From Pseudoduganella danionis (GTDB taxonomy: Bacteria; Pseudomonadota; Gammaproteobacteria; Burkholderiales; Burkholderiaceae_D), in the NCBI RefSeq assembly GCF_009720775.1, contig NZ_WNKW01000013.1, positions 1-34,091 on the forward strand: 34,091 bases of DNA, written 5' to 3'. The notes under the pieces were generated by a model that was not told where the DNA came from, searched no databases, and was given only the letters and a program-made list of their open reading frames with translations. Shown one piece after another: positions 25,376 through 33,804 of the stretch. How positions within the stretch are numbered: the first letter of the stretch is position 1; every line of letters starts with the position of its first letter. A program made the translations under genes and the position numbers.

Positions 25376-26682
25376 GCTGCGCTCCCGCTAAAGAGGGCAG
25401 CAGTGGCTGCCGGATTGGATGGGAAATAGGCATGGAAATACGAGGCTGCCAGCGAGCCGTGGCGGTACCATGCTTCGCCCTGCAGGGCAGAAGGATGTTT
25501 GACGGTGTGCGCCGCCGGGGCGAGCGCCGTTTCCAGCTGTGAGTAATGGAAGGTGTGGCCGCGCAGATCACCTTGCGCAGTCGGCAGGGCCTGCAGGCCC
25601 AGACCGGACAGGCGCGCGCGCATGCTGACCGCACCGGGTAGCAGCGCTGCCATGGGCCAGCTATCGCCTGCCTGATCGGTCAGCGTTTCGGCCAGTGCCA
25701 TCATGCCACCGCACTCCGCCACGATGGGCAGGCCAGCGGCATGGACGGCACGCATGGAGGCTTGCCAGATGCTGGCCTGTGCCAGCGTCTGAGCGTGCAG
25801 TTCGGGGTAGCCGCCGGGCAGATAGACGGCGTCGGCTTCGGCAGGAACGGGCTGGTTGGCCAGCGGCGAGAAGAACTTCAGTGTGGCGCCCAGTTCGCGC
25901 AGCACTTCCAGATTGTGCGGGTAAATGAACATAAAGGCCTGATCGCGCGCGACGGCAACGGTCCGTCCCGCCAGCAGAGGCGCGGTCGCCTGTGCCTGTG
26001 AAGGCTTGGCAAAGCGCACGGGCGGCATGGCATCCCAGGCCTGCTGATCGAATACCAGTTGCTCGGCCAGTTGGTCGAGCAGCGTATCGATATCGCTGAC
26101 GTCATCCGGTAGCATCAGGCCCAGATGGCGTTCCGGTAGCGCGCGTGCCTGTTTCGGCAAAGTGGCGAACAAGGGAATGTCGCGCAGCGAGGCCGCCACC
26201 ATGCGCGCATGGCCTACACTGGCGACGCGGTTGGCAATCACGCCTGCCAGTTGTACCGGACCGTAGTCGCGCAGGCCGTGTACCACTGCACCGGCAGTCT
26301 GCGCCATTGCTGCAGCATCGATCACTGCCATGACCGGTACGCCGAATGCGCGCGACAGATCGGCCGAGGAAGGCGTGCCATCGTACAGGCCCATTACGCC
26401 TTCGAGCAACAGCACGTCGGCTTCGGCCGCCGCCTGTGCCAGCTGGCGGCGGCACAGTTCTTCGCCTACCATCCACAGGTCCAGCGATCGCACGGTAGCG
26501 CCGCTGGCGCGCTCCAGTATCATGGGGTCGATGAAGTCCGGGCCGCATTTGAATACCCGCACGCGCTGGCCCTGTTGGACCAGCTTGCGCGCCAGTGCTG
26601 CCGTGATGCTGGTTTTACCCTGACCGGAGGCGATGGCGGAAACCAGTACGGCACGGGCCTCCACGTAGTCCTGCGTCACCAT
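25372..26682 (-). CDS. cobB: Cobyrinic acid a,c-diamide synthase
   Basis: This 436-residue glutamine amidotransferase (CobB/CbiA family) amidates the a and c carboxylates of (hydrogeno)cobyrinic acid. The N-terminal ATPase domain has SAIASGQGKTS (15-25) and KCGPDFIDP. The C-terminal GATase domain has YLPGGYPELHA, the nucleophile Cys in VAECGGMMALAE, and the late histidine in YFHAYF. The start overlaps the end of cobO by 7 bp. Its presence beside CobQ means amidation from cobyrinic acid is encoded here although ring-building genes are not. Confidence 0.94.
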   Translation of the reverse strand: MVTQDYVEARAVLVSAIASGQGKTSITAALARKLVQQGQRVRVFKCGPDFIDPMILERASGATVRSLDLWMVGEELCRRQLAQAAAEADVLLLEGVMGLYDGTPSSADLSRAFGVPVMAVIDAAAMAQTAGAVVHGLRDYGPVQLAGVIANRVASVGHARMVAASLRDIPLFATLPKQARALPERHLGLMLPDDVSDIDTLLDQLAEQLVFDQQAWDAMPPVRFAKPSQAQATAPLLAGRTVAVARDQAFMFIYPHNLEVLRELGATLKFFSPLANQPVPAEADAVYLPGGYPELHAQTLAQASIWQASMRAVHAAGLPIVAECGGMMALAETLTDQAGDSWPMAALLPGAVSMRARLSGLGLQALPTAQGDLRGHTFHYSQLETALAPAAHTVKHPSALQGEAWYRHGSLAASYFHAYFPSNPAATAALFSGSAA

Positions 26683-27302
26683 TCGGTGCCCGCCTGTGCG
26701 CCGATGCCAGCCTTGAAGGCATGCTTGACCACGTCCATTTCCGTCACTGTGTCGGCAATGGCTATCAGTTCCGGCGGTGCGCCACGGCCGGTAATCACCA
26801 CGTGCTGCATGGGCGGACGGGCCAGCAGATCGCTGATGACGGTGTCCGCATCGAGGTAGCGGTACTTCAGCGCGATGTTGAGTTCATCGAATACCACCAG
26901 ACCGATTTCCGGATCGGCCAGAAAACGTTTCGCCTGTTCCCATGCCTGCTCGGCTTTTTCAATATCGCGTTCGCGGTTCTGGGTTTCCCAGGTATAGCCT
27001 TCGCCCATGGAATGGAAGCTGACTTCTTCAGGGAAGCGGCGCAGGAACAATTCTTCGCCCGTCTGCATGGCGCCTTTGATGAACTGCACCACGCCGACCT
27101 TCATGCCATGGCCCATGGCGCGGATCACCATGCCGAAAGCGCTGGAGCTTTTGCCCTTGCCGTTGCCGGTGTTGACGATGATGATGCCTATCTGCTTGTC
27201 GGCCGCCGCGATCTTGGCGTCGATGATGGCCTTTTTGCGTTCCATGCGCAGGCGGTGGCGCTCGTTCAGCGCGTTGATGTCGTCGGTATTCGGTTCGGTC
27301 AT
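26676..27302 (-). CDS. cobO: Cob(I)yrinic acid a,c-diamide adenosyltransferase (CobA/BtuR type)
   Basis: This 208-residue ATP:corrinoid adenosyltransferase adds the 5'-deoxyadenosyl upper ligand to Co(I) corrinoids in de novo and salvage routes. The P-loop is GNGKGKSS (46-53); other markers are GVVQFIKGA, VFDELNIALKY and VITGRGAPPELI. Length matches BtuR/CobO. The start overlaps the btuD stop by 4 bp (ATGA). The N-terminal helix (NERHRLRMERKKAIIDAKIA) is the usual one of this family. Confidence 0.95.
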   Translation of the reverse strand: MTEPNTDDINALNERHRLRMERKKAIIDAKIAAADKQIGIIIVNTGNGKGKSSSAFGMVIRAMGHGMKVGVVQFIKGAMQTGEELFLRRFPEEVSFHSMGEGYTWETQNRERDIEKAEQAWEQAKRFLADPEIGLVVFDELNIALKYRYLDADTVISDLLARPPMQHVVITGRGAPPELIAIADTVTEMDVVKHAFKAGIGAQAGTEW

Positions 27303-28072
27303 GCTGGTGCCTCGGAAGGGATGAAGATGCTGCGGTTGCCGTGTTGTAGTACGTCGATGGGGTGACCCAGATAGCTGCTGAGGATATCGGCGCGCATGAC
27401 TTCGGCGGTGGTGCCGGCCAGCCAGCTACCGTCGCCCATCAGCAGCAGCGCGTGGGTGGAAACGCTGTGGGCCAGTGTCAGATCGTGGCCCACCATGATG
27501 GCGGTCTTGCCCTGTTCGCGGCACAGGCGCGCCAGCAGGCTCATGACGCTGACCTGATGGGCCAGATCGAGTGCATTGGCCGGTTCGTCCAGCAGCAGCA
27601 GCGGGGTGTCCTGCGCCAGCATGGCAGCGATGGCCACGCGCTGGCGCTCGCCGCCGGACAGGGTGCGCACATCGCGCCGCGCCAGATCGTCGACTTCCAT
27701 GGCAGCCAGCGACTGCATGGCGATGGCGTGGTCGTCGCTGCCTTCCCAGTAGCGGTTATCGTGGTAGGGGTGGCGTGCCGACAGCACGGTTTCCAGCACG
27801 CTGTAGGCAAAGGCATCGCTGCGGCTTTGTGCCAGGAAGGCGCGCTGGCGTGCCAGTTCTGCCAGTGGCCATTCGGCCAGCGTACGGCCGGCGATGGCGA
27901 CCTGGCCGCTATCAGGCGCGCGCAATCCGGCCAGGGTTCTCAGCAAGGTGCTTTTGCCGGCGCCGTTGCGGCCGATGATGCTCCAGCACTGGCCGTCGCC
28001 TACCTGCCAGTCCAGCGCCGTCACCAGCTGGCGCTGGCCGGTTTTCAGGGAGAGTTGATGAGTGCTGAGCAT
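27299..28072 (-). CDS. btuD: Corrinoid ABC transporter ATP-binding protein (BtuD-like)
   Basis: This 257-residue ATPase is of the FecE/BtuD class. Walker A is GRNGAGKS (34-41), the signature is LSGGERQRV, Walker B is LLLLDEPANALD and the switch histidine is in VGHD. It powers the BtuC permease encoded just upstream. The start at 28072 has GGAAATAAT upstream and begins one base after the btuC stop; the reading from 28117 would extend into btuC. The operon context makes B12/cobinamide more likely than iron siderophore. Confidence 0.92.
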   Translation of the reverse strand: MLSTHQLSLKTGQRQLVTALDWQVGDGQCWSIIGRNGAGKSTLLRTLAGLRAPDSGQVAIAGRTLAEWPLAELARQRAFLAQSRSDAFAYSVLETVLSARHPYHDNRYWEGSDDHAIAMQSLAAMEVDDLARRDVRTLSGGERQRVAIAAMLAQDTPLLLLDEPANALDLAHQVSVMSLLARLCREQGKTAIMVGHDLTLAHSVSTHALLLMGDGSWLAGTTAEVMRADILSSYLGHPIDVLQHGNRSIFIPSEAPA

Positions 28073-28073
28073 A

Positions 28074-29096
28074 TTATTTCCGCAGTCGGTGCAACTGGTA
28101 CAGGAATACGGGTGCACCTATCAGTGCGGTGACCACGCCTACTGGCAGTTGCTGGGGCGCGATGATGGTGCGCGCCAGCGTATCGGCCAGCAGCAAGAAG
28201 GTACCGCCCGTCAGCGTTGCAGCTGGAATCAGCAGGCGGTGGTCAGGGCCGACGGCAAAGCGGCAGGCGTGCGGCACGATCAGGCCGACAAAGCCTATGC
28301 TGCCGGCGCTGGTGACGGCGCTGGCAGTGAGCAGGCCGGAGACAAAGAACAGGCCCTTGCGCAAGCTGCCCACCCGTATGCCCAGCGTTGCTGCCGCTTC
28401 GGCATGCAGCGCCATTACGTTCATGGAGCGGGCGCTACGCAGGGCAAATACCAGCGCGCCGGCTAGCACCACCCAAGGCAGGGCGCGCACGGGGGCGCCG
28501 GCCAGATCGCCTATCATCCAGAACACCATGCTGCGCAGACGGCTTTCCGGTGCGATCGACAGCATCAGTGTGACCAGTGCCATGCAGGCGGAAGACAGGA
28601 TGACACCTGTCAGGAGCAGCAGCGCCGTGCCGCCTTCGGCTGCCGTGCCGCCGCGCAGATCGCGTCGGGCCAGCAAATACAGCATCATGGAGACGGTGAC
28701 GGCGCCGGTAAAGGCAGCGCTATCGACCACCCAGATGGCGCAGGCAAACAGCAGGGCTGCCAGTGCACCGACCGAAGCACCTGCCGAGATGCCCAGTACA
28801 TAAGGGTCGGCCAGCGGGTTGCGTAGTAGCGCCTGCATCATGACGCCGGCCAGCGACAGCGCTGCGCCGGTGACGAAAGCGACCATGGCGCGGCTCAGGC
28901 GCAGATCAAGTAGGGTAGCGGCCAGCGTCTGTGCCTGGCCGTGAGCCAGTTGGTTTAATGCTGCCGGTATGTCGGCCAGCGGTATCTGCACCGAACCCGT
29001 CATGCCGGAGAAAATCAGGCTGACCAGGGCGAACAGCAGCAATGCCGTCAGTATGACGCTGGCGCGCTGGCGTAGATGGTGTGGATTCGGATGCAT
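28074..29096 (-). CDS. btuC: Corrinoid ABC transporter permease (BtuC/FecCD family)
   Basis: This 340-residue inner-membrane permease has about ten hydrophobic helices and the FecCD motifs LRLSRAMVAFVTGAALSLAG, LRNPLADPYVLGISAGAS and GSIGFVGLIVPHACR. The latter is the cytoplasmic coupling region for the ATPase. It starts 72 bp after btuB, with a hairpin in between, and has only a weak ribosome-binding site (GAAAG). Together with BtuD, BtuF and BtuB it forms a full B12 uptake route. Confidence 0.92.
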   Translation of the reverse strand: MHPNPHHLRQRASVILTALLLFALVSLIFSGMTGSVQIPLADIPAALNQLAHGQAQTLAATLLDLRLSRAMVAFVTGAALSLAGVMMQALLRNPLADPYVLGISAGASVGALAALLFACAIWVVDSAAFTGAVTVSMMLYLLARRDLRGGTAAEGGTALLLLTGVILSSACMALVTLMLSIAPESRLRSMVFWMIGDLAGAPVRALPWVVLAGALVFALRSARSMNVMALHAEAAATLGIRVGSLRKGLFFVSGLLTASAVTSAGSIGFVGLIVPHACRFAVGPDHRLLIPAATLTGGTFLLLADTLARTIIAPQQLPVGVVTALIGAPVFLYQLHRLRK

Positions 29097-29117
29097 GAAC
29101 TACTTTCGGTTAGACGG

Positions 29118-29157
29118 GTAATCCGCCGGTTGCTCGCATGGGCTGCCGGCAGATTAC
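29118..29157 (-). repeat. 12-bp inverted repeat between btuB and btuC
   Basis: On the minus strand the arm at 29157-29146 (GTAATCTGCCGG) pairs with the arm at 29129-29118 (CCGGCGGATTAC) over 12 bp with one G-U pair and a 16-nt loop. No T-tract follows, so it is more likely an mRNA processing or stability element than a full terminator. Confidence 0.7.
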
Positions 29158-29168
29158 ACCATTGCGGC

Positions 29169-31016
29169 TTACTGGTAGCCGTAACGCAGCGCGGCGAACA
29201 CCTTGCCCATAGGCGTGGTGTAGTTACGCGCCAGATCGTACTGTTTGTCGCCGACGTTATTCCAGCGCACCAGTGCCGACCAGTCGCGATTCAGTTGATA
29301 GCTGGCGTACAGATTGACCAAGCCGTAGCCGGGCAGGCGGGCTTTGTTGGCCGCATCGTCGAAGCGCTCGCCCGACAGATGCACTTCCACGCCTGCCTTC
29401 CAGCCAGCGCCGTTATAGTCGGCTGCCAGATTGCCGTGCTGTTTGCTACGGCGTGCCAGCTGCTTGCCGCTGGTTTCGTCTTTCGGATCCTGCCAGTCGG
29501 CGCTGGCGGAGAAGGTGTAAGCGCCCAGCTGCTGGCTGGCCGCCAGTGTCAGCCCTGCCAGTAAAGCATGGTTGATGTTGTAGGCGCAGCCATATTTGTA
29601 GGCGGGACCGACGTATGGGCAGGGCGTGGTATTGACCATCAGGTCCGTCAGGCGATTGCGGTAGTAGGTGGCGCTGAGCGAGCGGTCGTTCTGGTCATAG
29701 TGCAGGCCGATCTCGCCGTTTTTGCCCAGCTCCGGCTTGTTCGCGGCATTGCCATAGCCGGGGTAATACAGCTCGTTATAAGTTGGAGCACGGAAGCTGG
29801 TGCCGTAGCTGGCGCTGGCACGCAGGGCAGGGCTGAAGAAATAGCCATAACCGAGCGCCCCGGTATTCTTCGCGCCATAGATAGAACGGTCGCGGCGGAT
29901 GCTGGCGTTGAAGAGCTGTTCGCCACGGCGTGCGTTATACGAAGCGGCAACCGAGTTGGTGATGCGCTGCGGGCTGGTGAGCTGGTAGCCGTTGGTTTCG
30001 ACTTCTTCCTTGCGGCGTTCCAGCAGCAGTTGCAGTACGTCGCGGCCCAGCGTGATGTCGTTCTGCCAGCTCCAGCTGGTTTGCTTGGTGTTGATCTGCG
30101 AGTAGCCGGATGCTGCGGCGCTGGAATAGGTCGAGCCGTCGTCGCGCGTCTGGGCGACCTGCACTGCGCTGAGCCAGTTAGGCAGCAGCTGATTGTGGCT
30201 ATAGAAGGCCACGCTATTGAGTGCCGCGATGGAGCGCACATCGAATGGCGCTGCGCCACTGTCGTACTGCGAGCTGAGCGAACCGTGCATCAGCTGGGTG
30301 CCGATTTCCTGTCCTTCGGCCCATTCGTAGCTCAGGCGCGCAGCGGCGTTCTGGCGGTCGTAGCCATCTTTGTCCGGATTGTAGGAGCTGCTGGCGGGGC
30401 GGGTGGCGGAGAAACCGTCCGACTTCTCTTTACCTGCGCTGATGGCGTAGCTGAAGCCCTGCAGGCTGCCTGCCACTGCTGCTTCGGCGGCGCGGGTGTT
30501 GTCCGTGCCGTAGCCGGCAGATGCCGTCAGCGTGGCAGCGCCTTGTCCCTTGCGGGTAAAGATCTGGATCACGCCGCCGATGGCGTCGGCACCATACAGG
30601 GAGCTGAGCGGGCCATAGACGATTTCGATGTGGTCGATGGCGCTGAGAGGAATCGCGCTCCAGTTGGCGGCGCCGGTGGTGGAGGAACCGATGCGCACAC
30701 CATCGACCAGCACCACGTTCTGGTTGCTGTTGGCGCCGCGCAGGAACACCGTAGCATTGGTGCCGGAGCCGCCGGTGCGGGCGATTTCGATGCCGCGCTG
30801 GCGCTGCAGCAGGTCGATGATGGAGCCAGCACCCGACGCGGCGATCTGCTCGGCGCTGATGCTGATGGTGTCGCTAATGGCTTCGTTCAGTGCCTGCGGG
30901 GTGCGGGCTGCTGTGACGACTACGGTGGGTGCAGGTTCTGCGTGCAGAGTAGGGGTGGCCATAGCCAATGCCAGCGACGTCCATGCCGCCGGGCGGGTAA
31001 TGCGATGTGAGTTCAT
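29169..31016 (-). CDS. btuB: TonB-dependent vitamin B12 receptor
   Basis: This 615-residue outer-membrane cobalamin transporter is the size of E. coli BtuB. A signal peptide (ending LHAEP) is followed by the TonB box TVVVTAAR (near 32-39), a plug with VVLVDGVRIGSSTTG and IEIVYGPLSSLYGADAIGG, and a 22-strand-type barrel. The last residues are RYGYQ, so the usual terminal aromatic is followed by Gln. It is the first gene after the cobalamin riboswitch. No clear Shine-Dalgarno precedes the ATG at 31016, which suits translational control by the leader. Confidence 0.94.
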   Translation of the reverse strand: MNSHRITRPAAWTSLALAMATPTLHAEPAPTVVVTAARTPQALNEAISDTISISAEQIAASGAGSIIDLLQRQRGIEIARTGGSGTNATVFLRGANSNQNVVLVDGVRIGSSTTGAANWSAIPLSAIDHIEIVYGPLSSLYGADAIGGVIQIFTRKGQGAATLTASAGYGTDNTRAAEAAVAGSLQGFSYAISAGKEKSDGFSATRPASSSYNPDKDGYDRQNAAARLSYEWAEGQEIGTQLMHGSLSSQYDSGAAPFDVRSIAALNSVAFYSHNQLLPNWLSAVQVAQTRDDGSTYSSAAASGYSQINTKQTSWSWQNDITLGRDVLQLLLERRKEEVETNGYQLTSPQRITNSVAASYNARRGEQLFNASIRRDRSIYGAKNTGALGYGYFFSPALRASASYGTSFRAPTYNELYYPGYGNAANKPELGKNGEIGLHYDQNDRSLSATYYRNRLTDLMVNTTPCPYVGPAYKYGCAYNINHALLAGLTLAASQQLGAYTFSASADWQDPKDETSGKQLARRSKQHGNLAADYNGAGWKAGVEVHLSGERFDDAANKARLPGYGLVNLYASYQLNRDWSALVRWNNVGDKQYDLARNYTTPMGKVFAALRYGYQ

Positions 31017-31160
31017 GCTATTTTTCTGTTAGTAGCAACCGGCCGACATCCCCGTAGGCCAGAGGGAACAGAAGCGAGAAACGCAGGGTGAGGCTAGCCG
31101 GAGCAGCGTTGCTACTCGATCCGCTCGCGCACATCCCGTTCGCTCACTTCCACCTGTTCT
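31017..31160 (-). promoter_or_regulatory. Expression platform of the btuB leader
   Basis: The 144 nt between the riboswitch B12 box and btuB hold no gene. A CTGGCC/GGCCGG-type hairpin (about 31039-31062) sits just upstream of the btuB start. An 8-bp inverted repeat, GTAGCAAC at 31115-31108 and GTTGCTAC at 31039-31032, could enclose it. The B12 box itself contains CCGGCC, which could compete for the same GGCCGG arm. No intrinsic terminator with a U-tract is visible, so control of translation initiation is the simplest reading. Confidence 0.55.
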
Positions 31161-31358
31161 GGCCGGTATCCGGGCTGACAAGTAAGCCGACTCACCTTCC
31201 CATGACTAGCACAGTGGTTATCCGAGGCGGTTTGTCGCATATGGCGTGCGACACTTGTTGACCGTTGCGGGGGCAGCACACGCAGGCTCTTTGCTGTTGG
31301 GCAGAGCTTCGTGTTTCCCGTTTAACTGCGCATCTGGACAGACGCGCGAGCACCAAAA
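31161..31358 (-). ncRNA. Cobalamin riboswitch
   Basis: The conserved blocks occur in order on the minus strand. GGTGCTCG is near 31356-31349. CGGGAAACACG is at 31320-31310. The core CCCCCGCAACGGT is at 31273-31261. GGGAAGGTGAGTCGGC (about 31203-31188) precedes the B12 box AGCCCGGATACCGGCC (31176-31161). This is the adenosylcobalamin-class aptamer architecture. It should repress the btuB-to-cobQ operon when coenzyme B12 is plentiful. Confidence 0.93.
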
Positions 31359-31365
31359 CCCCGCC

Positions 31366-31371
31366 ATTATA
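31366..31371 (-). promoter_or_regulatory. -10 element of the riboswitch/btuB operon promoter
   Basis: A perfect TATAAT (minus strand 31371-31366) lies 8-10 bp before the first conserved riboswitch block, so transcription would start near 31359 at the aptamer. No good -35 is seen at 16-18 bp; the expected position falls at the 3' end of cobC. This gives the operon a start separate from cobT-cobS-cobC. Confidence 0.6.
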
Positions 31372-31381
31372 CGGGCTTTGT

Positions 31382-31933
31382 TCAGGTTTGCAGCAGCAAA
31401 GTGCTGCCATAGGCGATGTGGTGGGCTTGTTGTGCAGCTTCCAGTGCCATGGCCGCTGGTGCTAGTCCGCGCTGGCAGGCTTGCAGCAGACGGATGGTGC
31501 CGGCGTGGCAGATAACGATGGCATCCTGCTGCTGCGTGTGCCAGTGCTGGTAGAACGCTGCGACGCGCTGCGCCATCTGCAGCACGCTTTCGCCGCCGCC
31601 GGGCCGGTATTGCACTATGTCGGTAGCCCATGCATCGATCTCGTCACGGGCGATGTCGTCCCAACGTCGCAGTTCCCAGTGGCCGAAATGGAGTTCCGCC
31701 AGACGTGCATCGGGTATTGCAGGCGCGAGGTCCAGTGCTGCGGCCAGATGCTGCGCCAGTTGGGTACAGCGTTGCAGGGGGCTGGTGTAGAGCGCAACGC
31801 CACTCGGTAGCACGGCTGCCAGTTCGCTGGCTGTCTTTTTTAGCTGCTCGGTGCTGACGGCGATATCACTGCTGCCGTAGCAGATGCCCTGTTCGATCAG
31901 GGGCTGCGGGTGGCGTACCAATAGCAGGCGCAT
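31382..31933 (-). CDS. cobC: Alpha-ribazole phosphatase (histidine phosphatase family)
   Basis: This 183-residue protein of the phosphoglycerate-mutase-like superfamily has the catalytic His8 in LLVRHPQP. The partner motif is VICHAGTIR, and TSPLQRCTQLA and RLAELHFGHWE complete the family pattern. It is expected to dephosphorylate alpha-ribazole-5'-phosphate or adenosylcobalamin-5'-phosphate in the last step of nucleotide-loop assembly. The role rests on its position four bases after cobS. The RHP in place of the more common RHG is seen in other members. No strong ribosome-binding site is seen, so translation is probably coupled to cobS. Confidence 0.88.
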   Translation of the reverse strand: MRLLLVRHPQPLIEQGICYGSSDIAVSTEQLKKTASELAAVLPSGVALYTSPLQRCTQLAQHLAAALDLAPAIPDARLAELHFGHWELRRWDDIARDEIDAWATDIVQYRPGGGESVLQMAQRVAAFYQHWHTQQQDAIVICHAGTIRLLQACQRGLAPAAMALEAAQQAHHIAYGSTLLLQT

Positions 31934-31937
31934 GGAG

Positions 31938-32720
31938 TTAAATATGCAGCGCCGCAGTGCTGCCGGTAGCCAGTAGTGCCAGATAGATGGTGACTTCGCT
32001 CAGCTGCTGGACAGCGCCCAGACAGTCGCCCGTGTAACCATCCAGACGCTGGTGGATTTTTCGGCCCAGCCAGAGGGTTGCGATTAGCGCAGCCAGCAGG
32101 CTGTAACCCAGAGCCGTCCATGTCAGCCAGCCGGTAGCGATCAGTAGCAAGGCGGGCAGCAGCGCAGTGATGCCGGCTAGCGCGAATTCGCTGTTATGCA
32201 TGCTTTGCGCCAGTGGCTTGGCTTTGCCTTCTTCGCGGGCGTAACGCAGGCGCCAGATCAGCGATGTGGCCATCAGGCGGGAAATGGGATGGGTCAGCAG
32301 CAGCGCGCTGATGGCCATCGCTGGATCGAGCATGGCCAGGGTGCTGCACTTTAGAGCCAGCATGCAGACTATGCCGATCGCTCCGTAAGCGCCTATGCGC
32401 GAGTCTTTCATAATCTCCAGCACACGCTGGCGGGTCATGCCGCCGCCGAAGCCATCGCACATGTCGGCAAAGCCGTCTTCGTGAAAGGCACCTGTTGCGT
32501 AGATGGTCGCTGCAGTGGAGAGTACTGCGGCGACAGGGGCGGGCAGTAGCAGGGCTGCTAGGGCATATACGCCCGCGCCGATCAGTCCTACCACCACACC
32601 CACCAAGGGGAAGTAGCGCGATGCCTGGTTTAGCCATGCAGGGTCGAAGCCCACCCAGCCTGGTACGGGCAGGCGGGTAAAGAACTGCAGGGCAGTAAAG
32701 AACAGGCGGAGCTGGTGCAT
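31938..32720 (-). CDS. cobS: Adenosylcobinamide-GDP ribazoletransferase (cobalamin synthase)
   Basis: This 260-residue membrane protein joins AdoCbi-GDP to alpha-ribazole (phosphate). It has multiple hydrophobic segments and the metal-binding motif FHEDGFADMCDGFGGG, followed by RVLEIMKDSRIGAYG, both hallmarks of CobS. QFFTRLPVP near the N-terminus is also typical. The ATG at 32720 is chosen, 10 bp after the cobT stop; the longer reading from 32885 runs inside cobT and is low-complexity. Confidence 0.94.
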   Translation of the reverse strand: MHQLRLFFTALQFFTRLPVPGWVGFDPAWLNQASRYFPLVGVVVGLIGAGVYALAALLLPAPVAAVLSTAATIYATGAFHEDGFADMCDGFGGGMTRQRVLEIMKDSRIGAYGAIGIVCMLALKCSTLAMLDPAMAISALLLTHPISRLMATSLIWRLRYAREEGKAKPLAQSMHNSEFALAGITALLPALLLIATGWLTWTALGYSLLAALIATLWLGRKIHQRLDGYTGDCLGAVQQLSEVTIYLALLATGSTAALHI

Positions 32721-32730
32721 GGGCGCTACT

Positions 32731-33765
32731 TTACTCGGATTTTTCGCTGACCTGTGCGGACTCGAAGGTGGCCATCTGATTGACGAAGTTGGCCGCCGCG
32801 TGCAGCAGGGGCAGCGCCAGCGCGCAGCCCGTGCCTTCGCCCAGCCGCAGGCCGAGGTTGAGCAGCGGGCGAGCCTGCAATGCATTCAGCATCTTCTGGT
32901 GGCCCTGTTCGTTCGAGCAGTGGGAGAACACGCAGTAGTCGAGTATCGCCGGCTGCATACGGGCCGCCACTAGCAGGGCACTGGTTACGATGAAGCCGTC
33001 GATCAGCAGCACTTTGCGCAGTTCGGCCGCCTTCAGCATGGCGCCAGCCATCATGGCGATTTCTAGTCCGCCGAAAGTGGCGAGGATATCGAAAGGCGTT
33101 ACAGCGCCCGAATGTCGGGCCACCGCCGCTTCGATAACGTGCTGTTTATGCAGTACGCCATCTGGCGAAAGCCCTGTGCCTGCACCGACGCACTCCGCCA
33201 CCGGGATGCCAGTCAGTTTGTGCATCAGTGCTGCGGCAGCTGTGGTGTTACCGATGCCCATTTCGCCGAAGCCCACTACATTGCCTTTCAGTTCGGCTGC
33301 CAGTGCCATGCCCGCTTCCAGTGCGGCCGTGCAGGTTGCGTTGCTCATGGCTGCCTGCTGGGCGAAGTTGTGTGTGCCCTTGGCCAGCTTGCGATCGATG
33401 AGCCCATCACGTGGGCCGAAGTCGTGGTTCACGCCCGCATCGACTACATATAGAGCGCAGTTGTTCTGAGCGGCGAAGACATTAATAGCCGCGCCTTTGG
33501 CGAGGAAGTTTTCTACCATCTGCCACGTGACATCCTGCGGATAAGCGGAGATACCTTCGGCCACCACGCCGTGATCGGCCGCGAATACGAGGATGGCGGG
33601 ATCGCTGATGCTGATCTGACGGGTGTTCTGTATCAGACCTATCTGTTTCGCCAGCGTTTCCAGTGCGCCCAGACTGCCGAGCGGCTTGGTCTTGTTATTA
33701 ATAGCGCGATCGAGCTCTGCTGCGAGCGTCTCGTTGCGGGTGGCATGTATGGCAGGTGTCAACAT
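32731..33765 (-). CDS. cobT: Nicotinate-nucleotide:dimethylbenzimidazole phosphoribosyltransferase
   Basis: This 344-residue enzyme makes alpha-ribazole-5'-phosphate from DMB and nicotinate mononucleotide. Family motifs are NKTKPLGSLGALE, FAADHGVVAEGISAYPQ, GFGEMGIGNTT and the catalytic base E310 in LRLGEGTGCALA. It is the first gene of cobT-cobS-cobC. No Shine-Dalgarno precedes the ATG at 33765. A TAGAAT hexamer on the minus strand (33801-33796) could be its -10, giving a leader of about 24 nt, but no clear -35 is seen. The region is shared with the divergent rrn promoter. Confidence 0.95.
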   Translation of the reverse strand: MLTPAIHATRNETLAAELDRAINNKTKPLGSLGALETLAKQIGLIQNTRQISISDPAILVFAADHGVVAEGISAYPQDVTWQMVENFLAKGAAINVFAAQNNCALYVVDAGVNHDFGPRDGLIDRKLAKGTHNFAQQAAMSNATCTAALEAGMALAAELKGNVVGFGEMGIGNTTAAAALMHKLTGIPVAECVGAGTGLSPDGVLHKQHVIEAAVARHSGAVTPFDILATFGGLEIAMMAGAMLKAAELRKVLLIDGFIVTSALLVAARMQPAILDYCVFSHCSNEQGHQKMLNALQARPLLNLGLRLGEGTGCALALPLLHAAANFVNQMATFESAQVSEKSE

Positions 33766-33804
33766 TATGGTTTTTGCAAATTCGATGAAGCCGGTATTCT
33801 ACCC

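Noticed and set aside
29568..31010. 480-codon plus-strand frame opposite btuB
   Set aside because: Antisense shadow; btuB has a complete family match and the riboswitch upstream.
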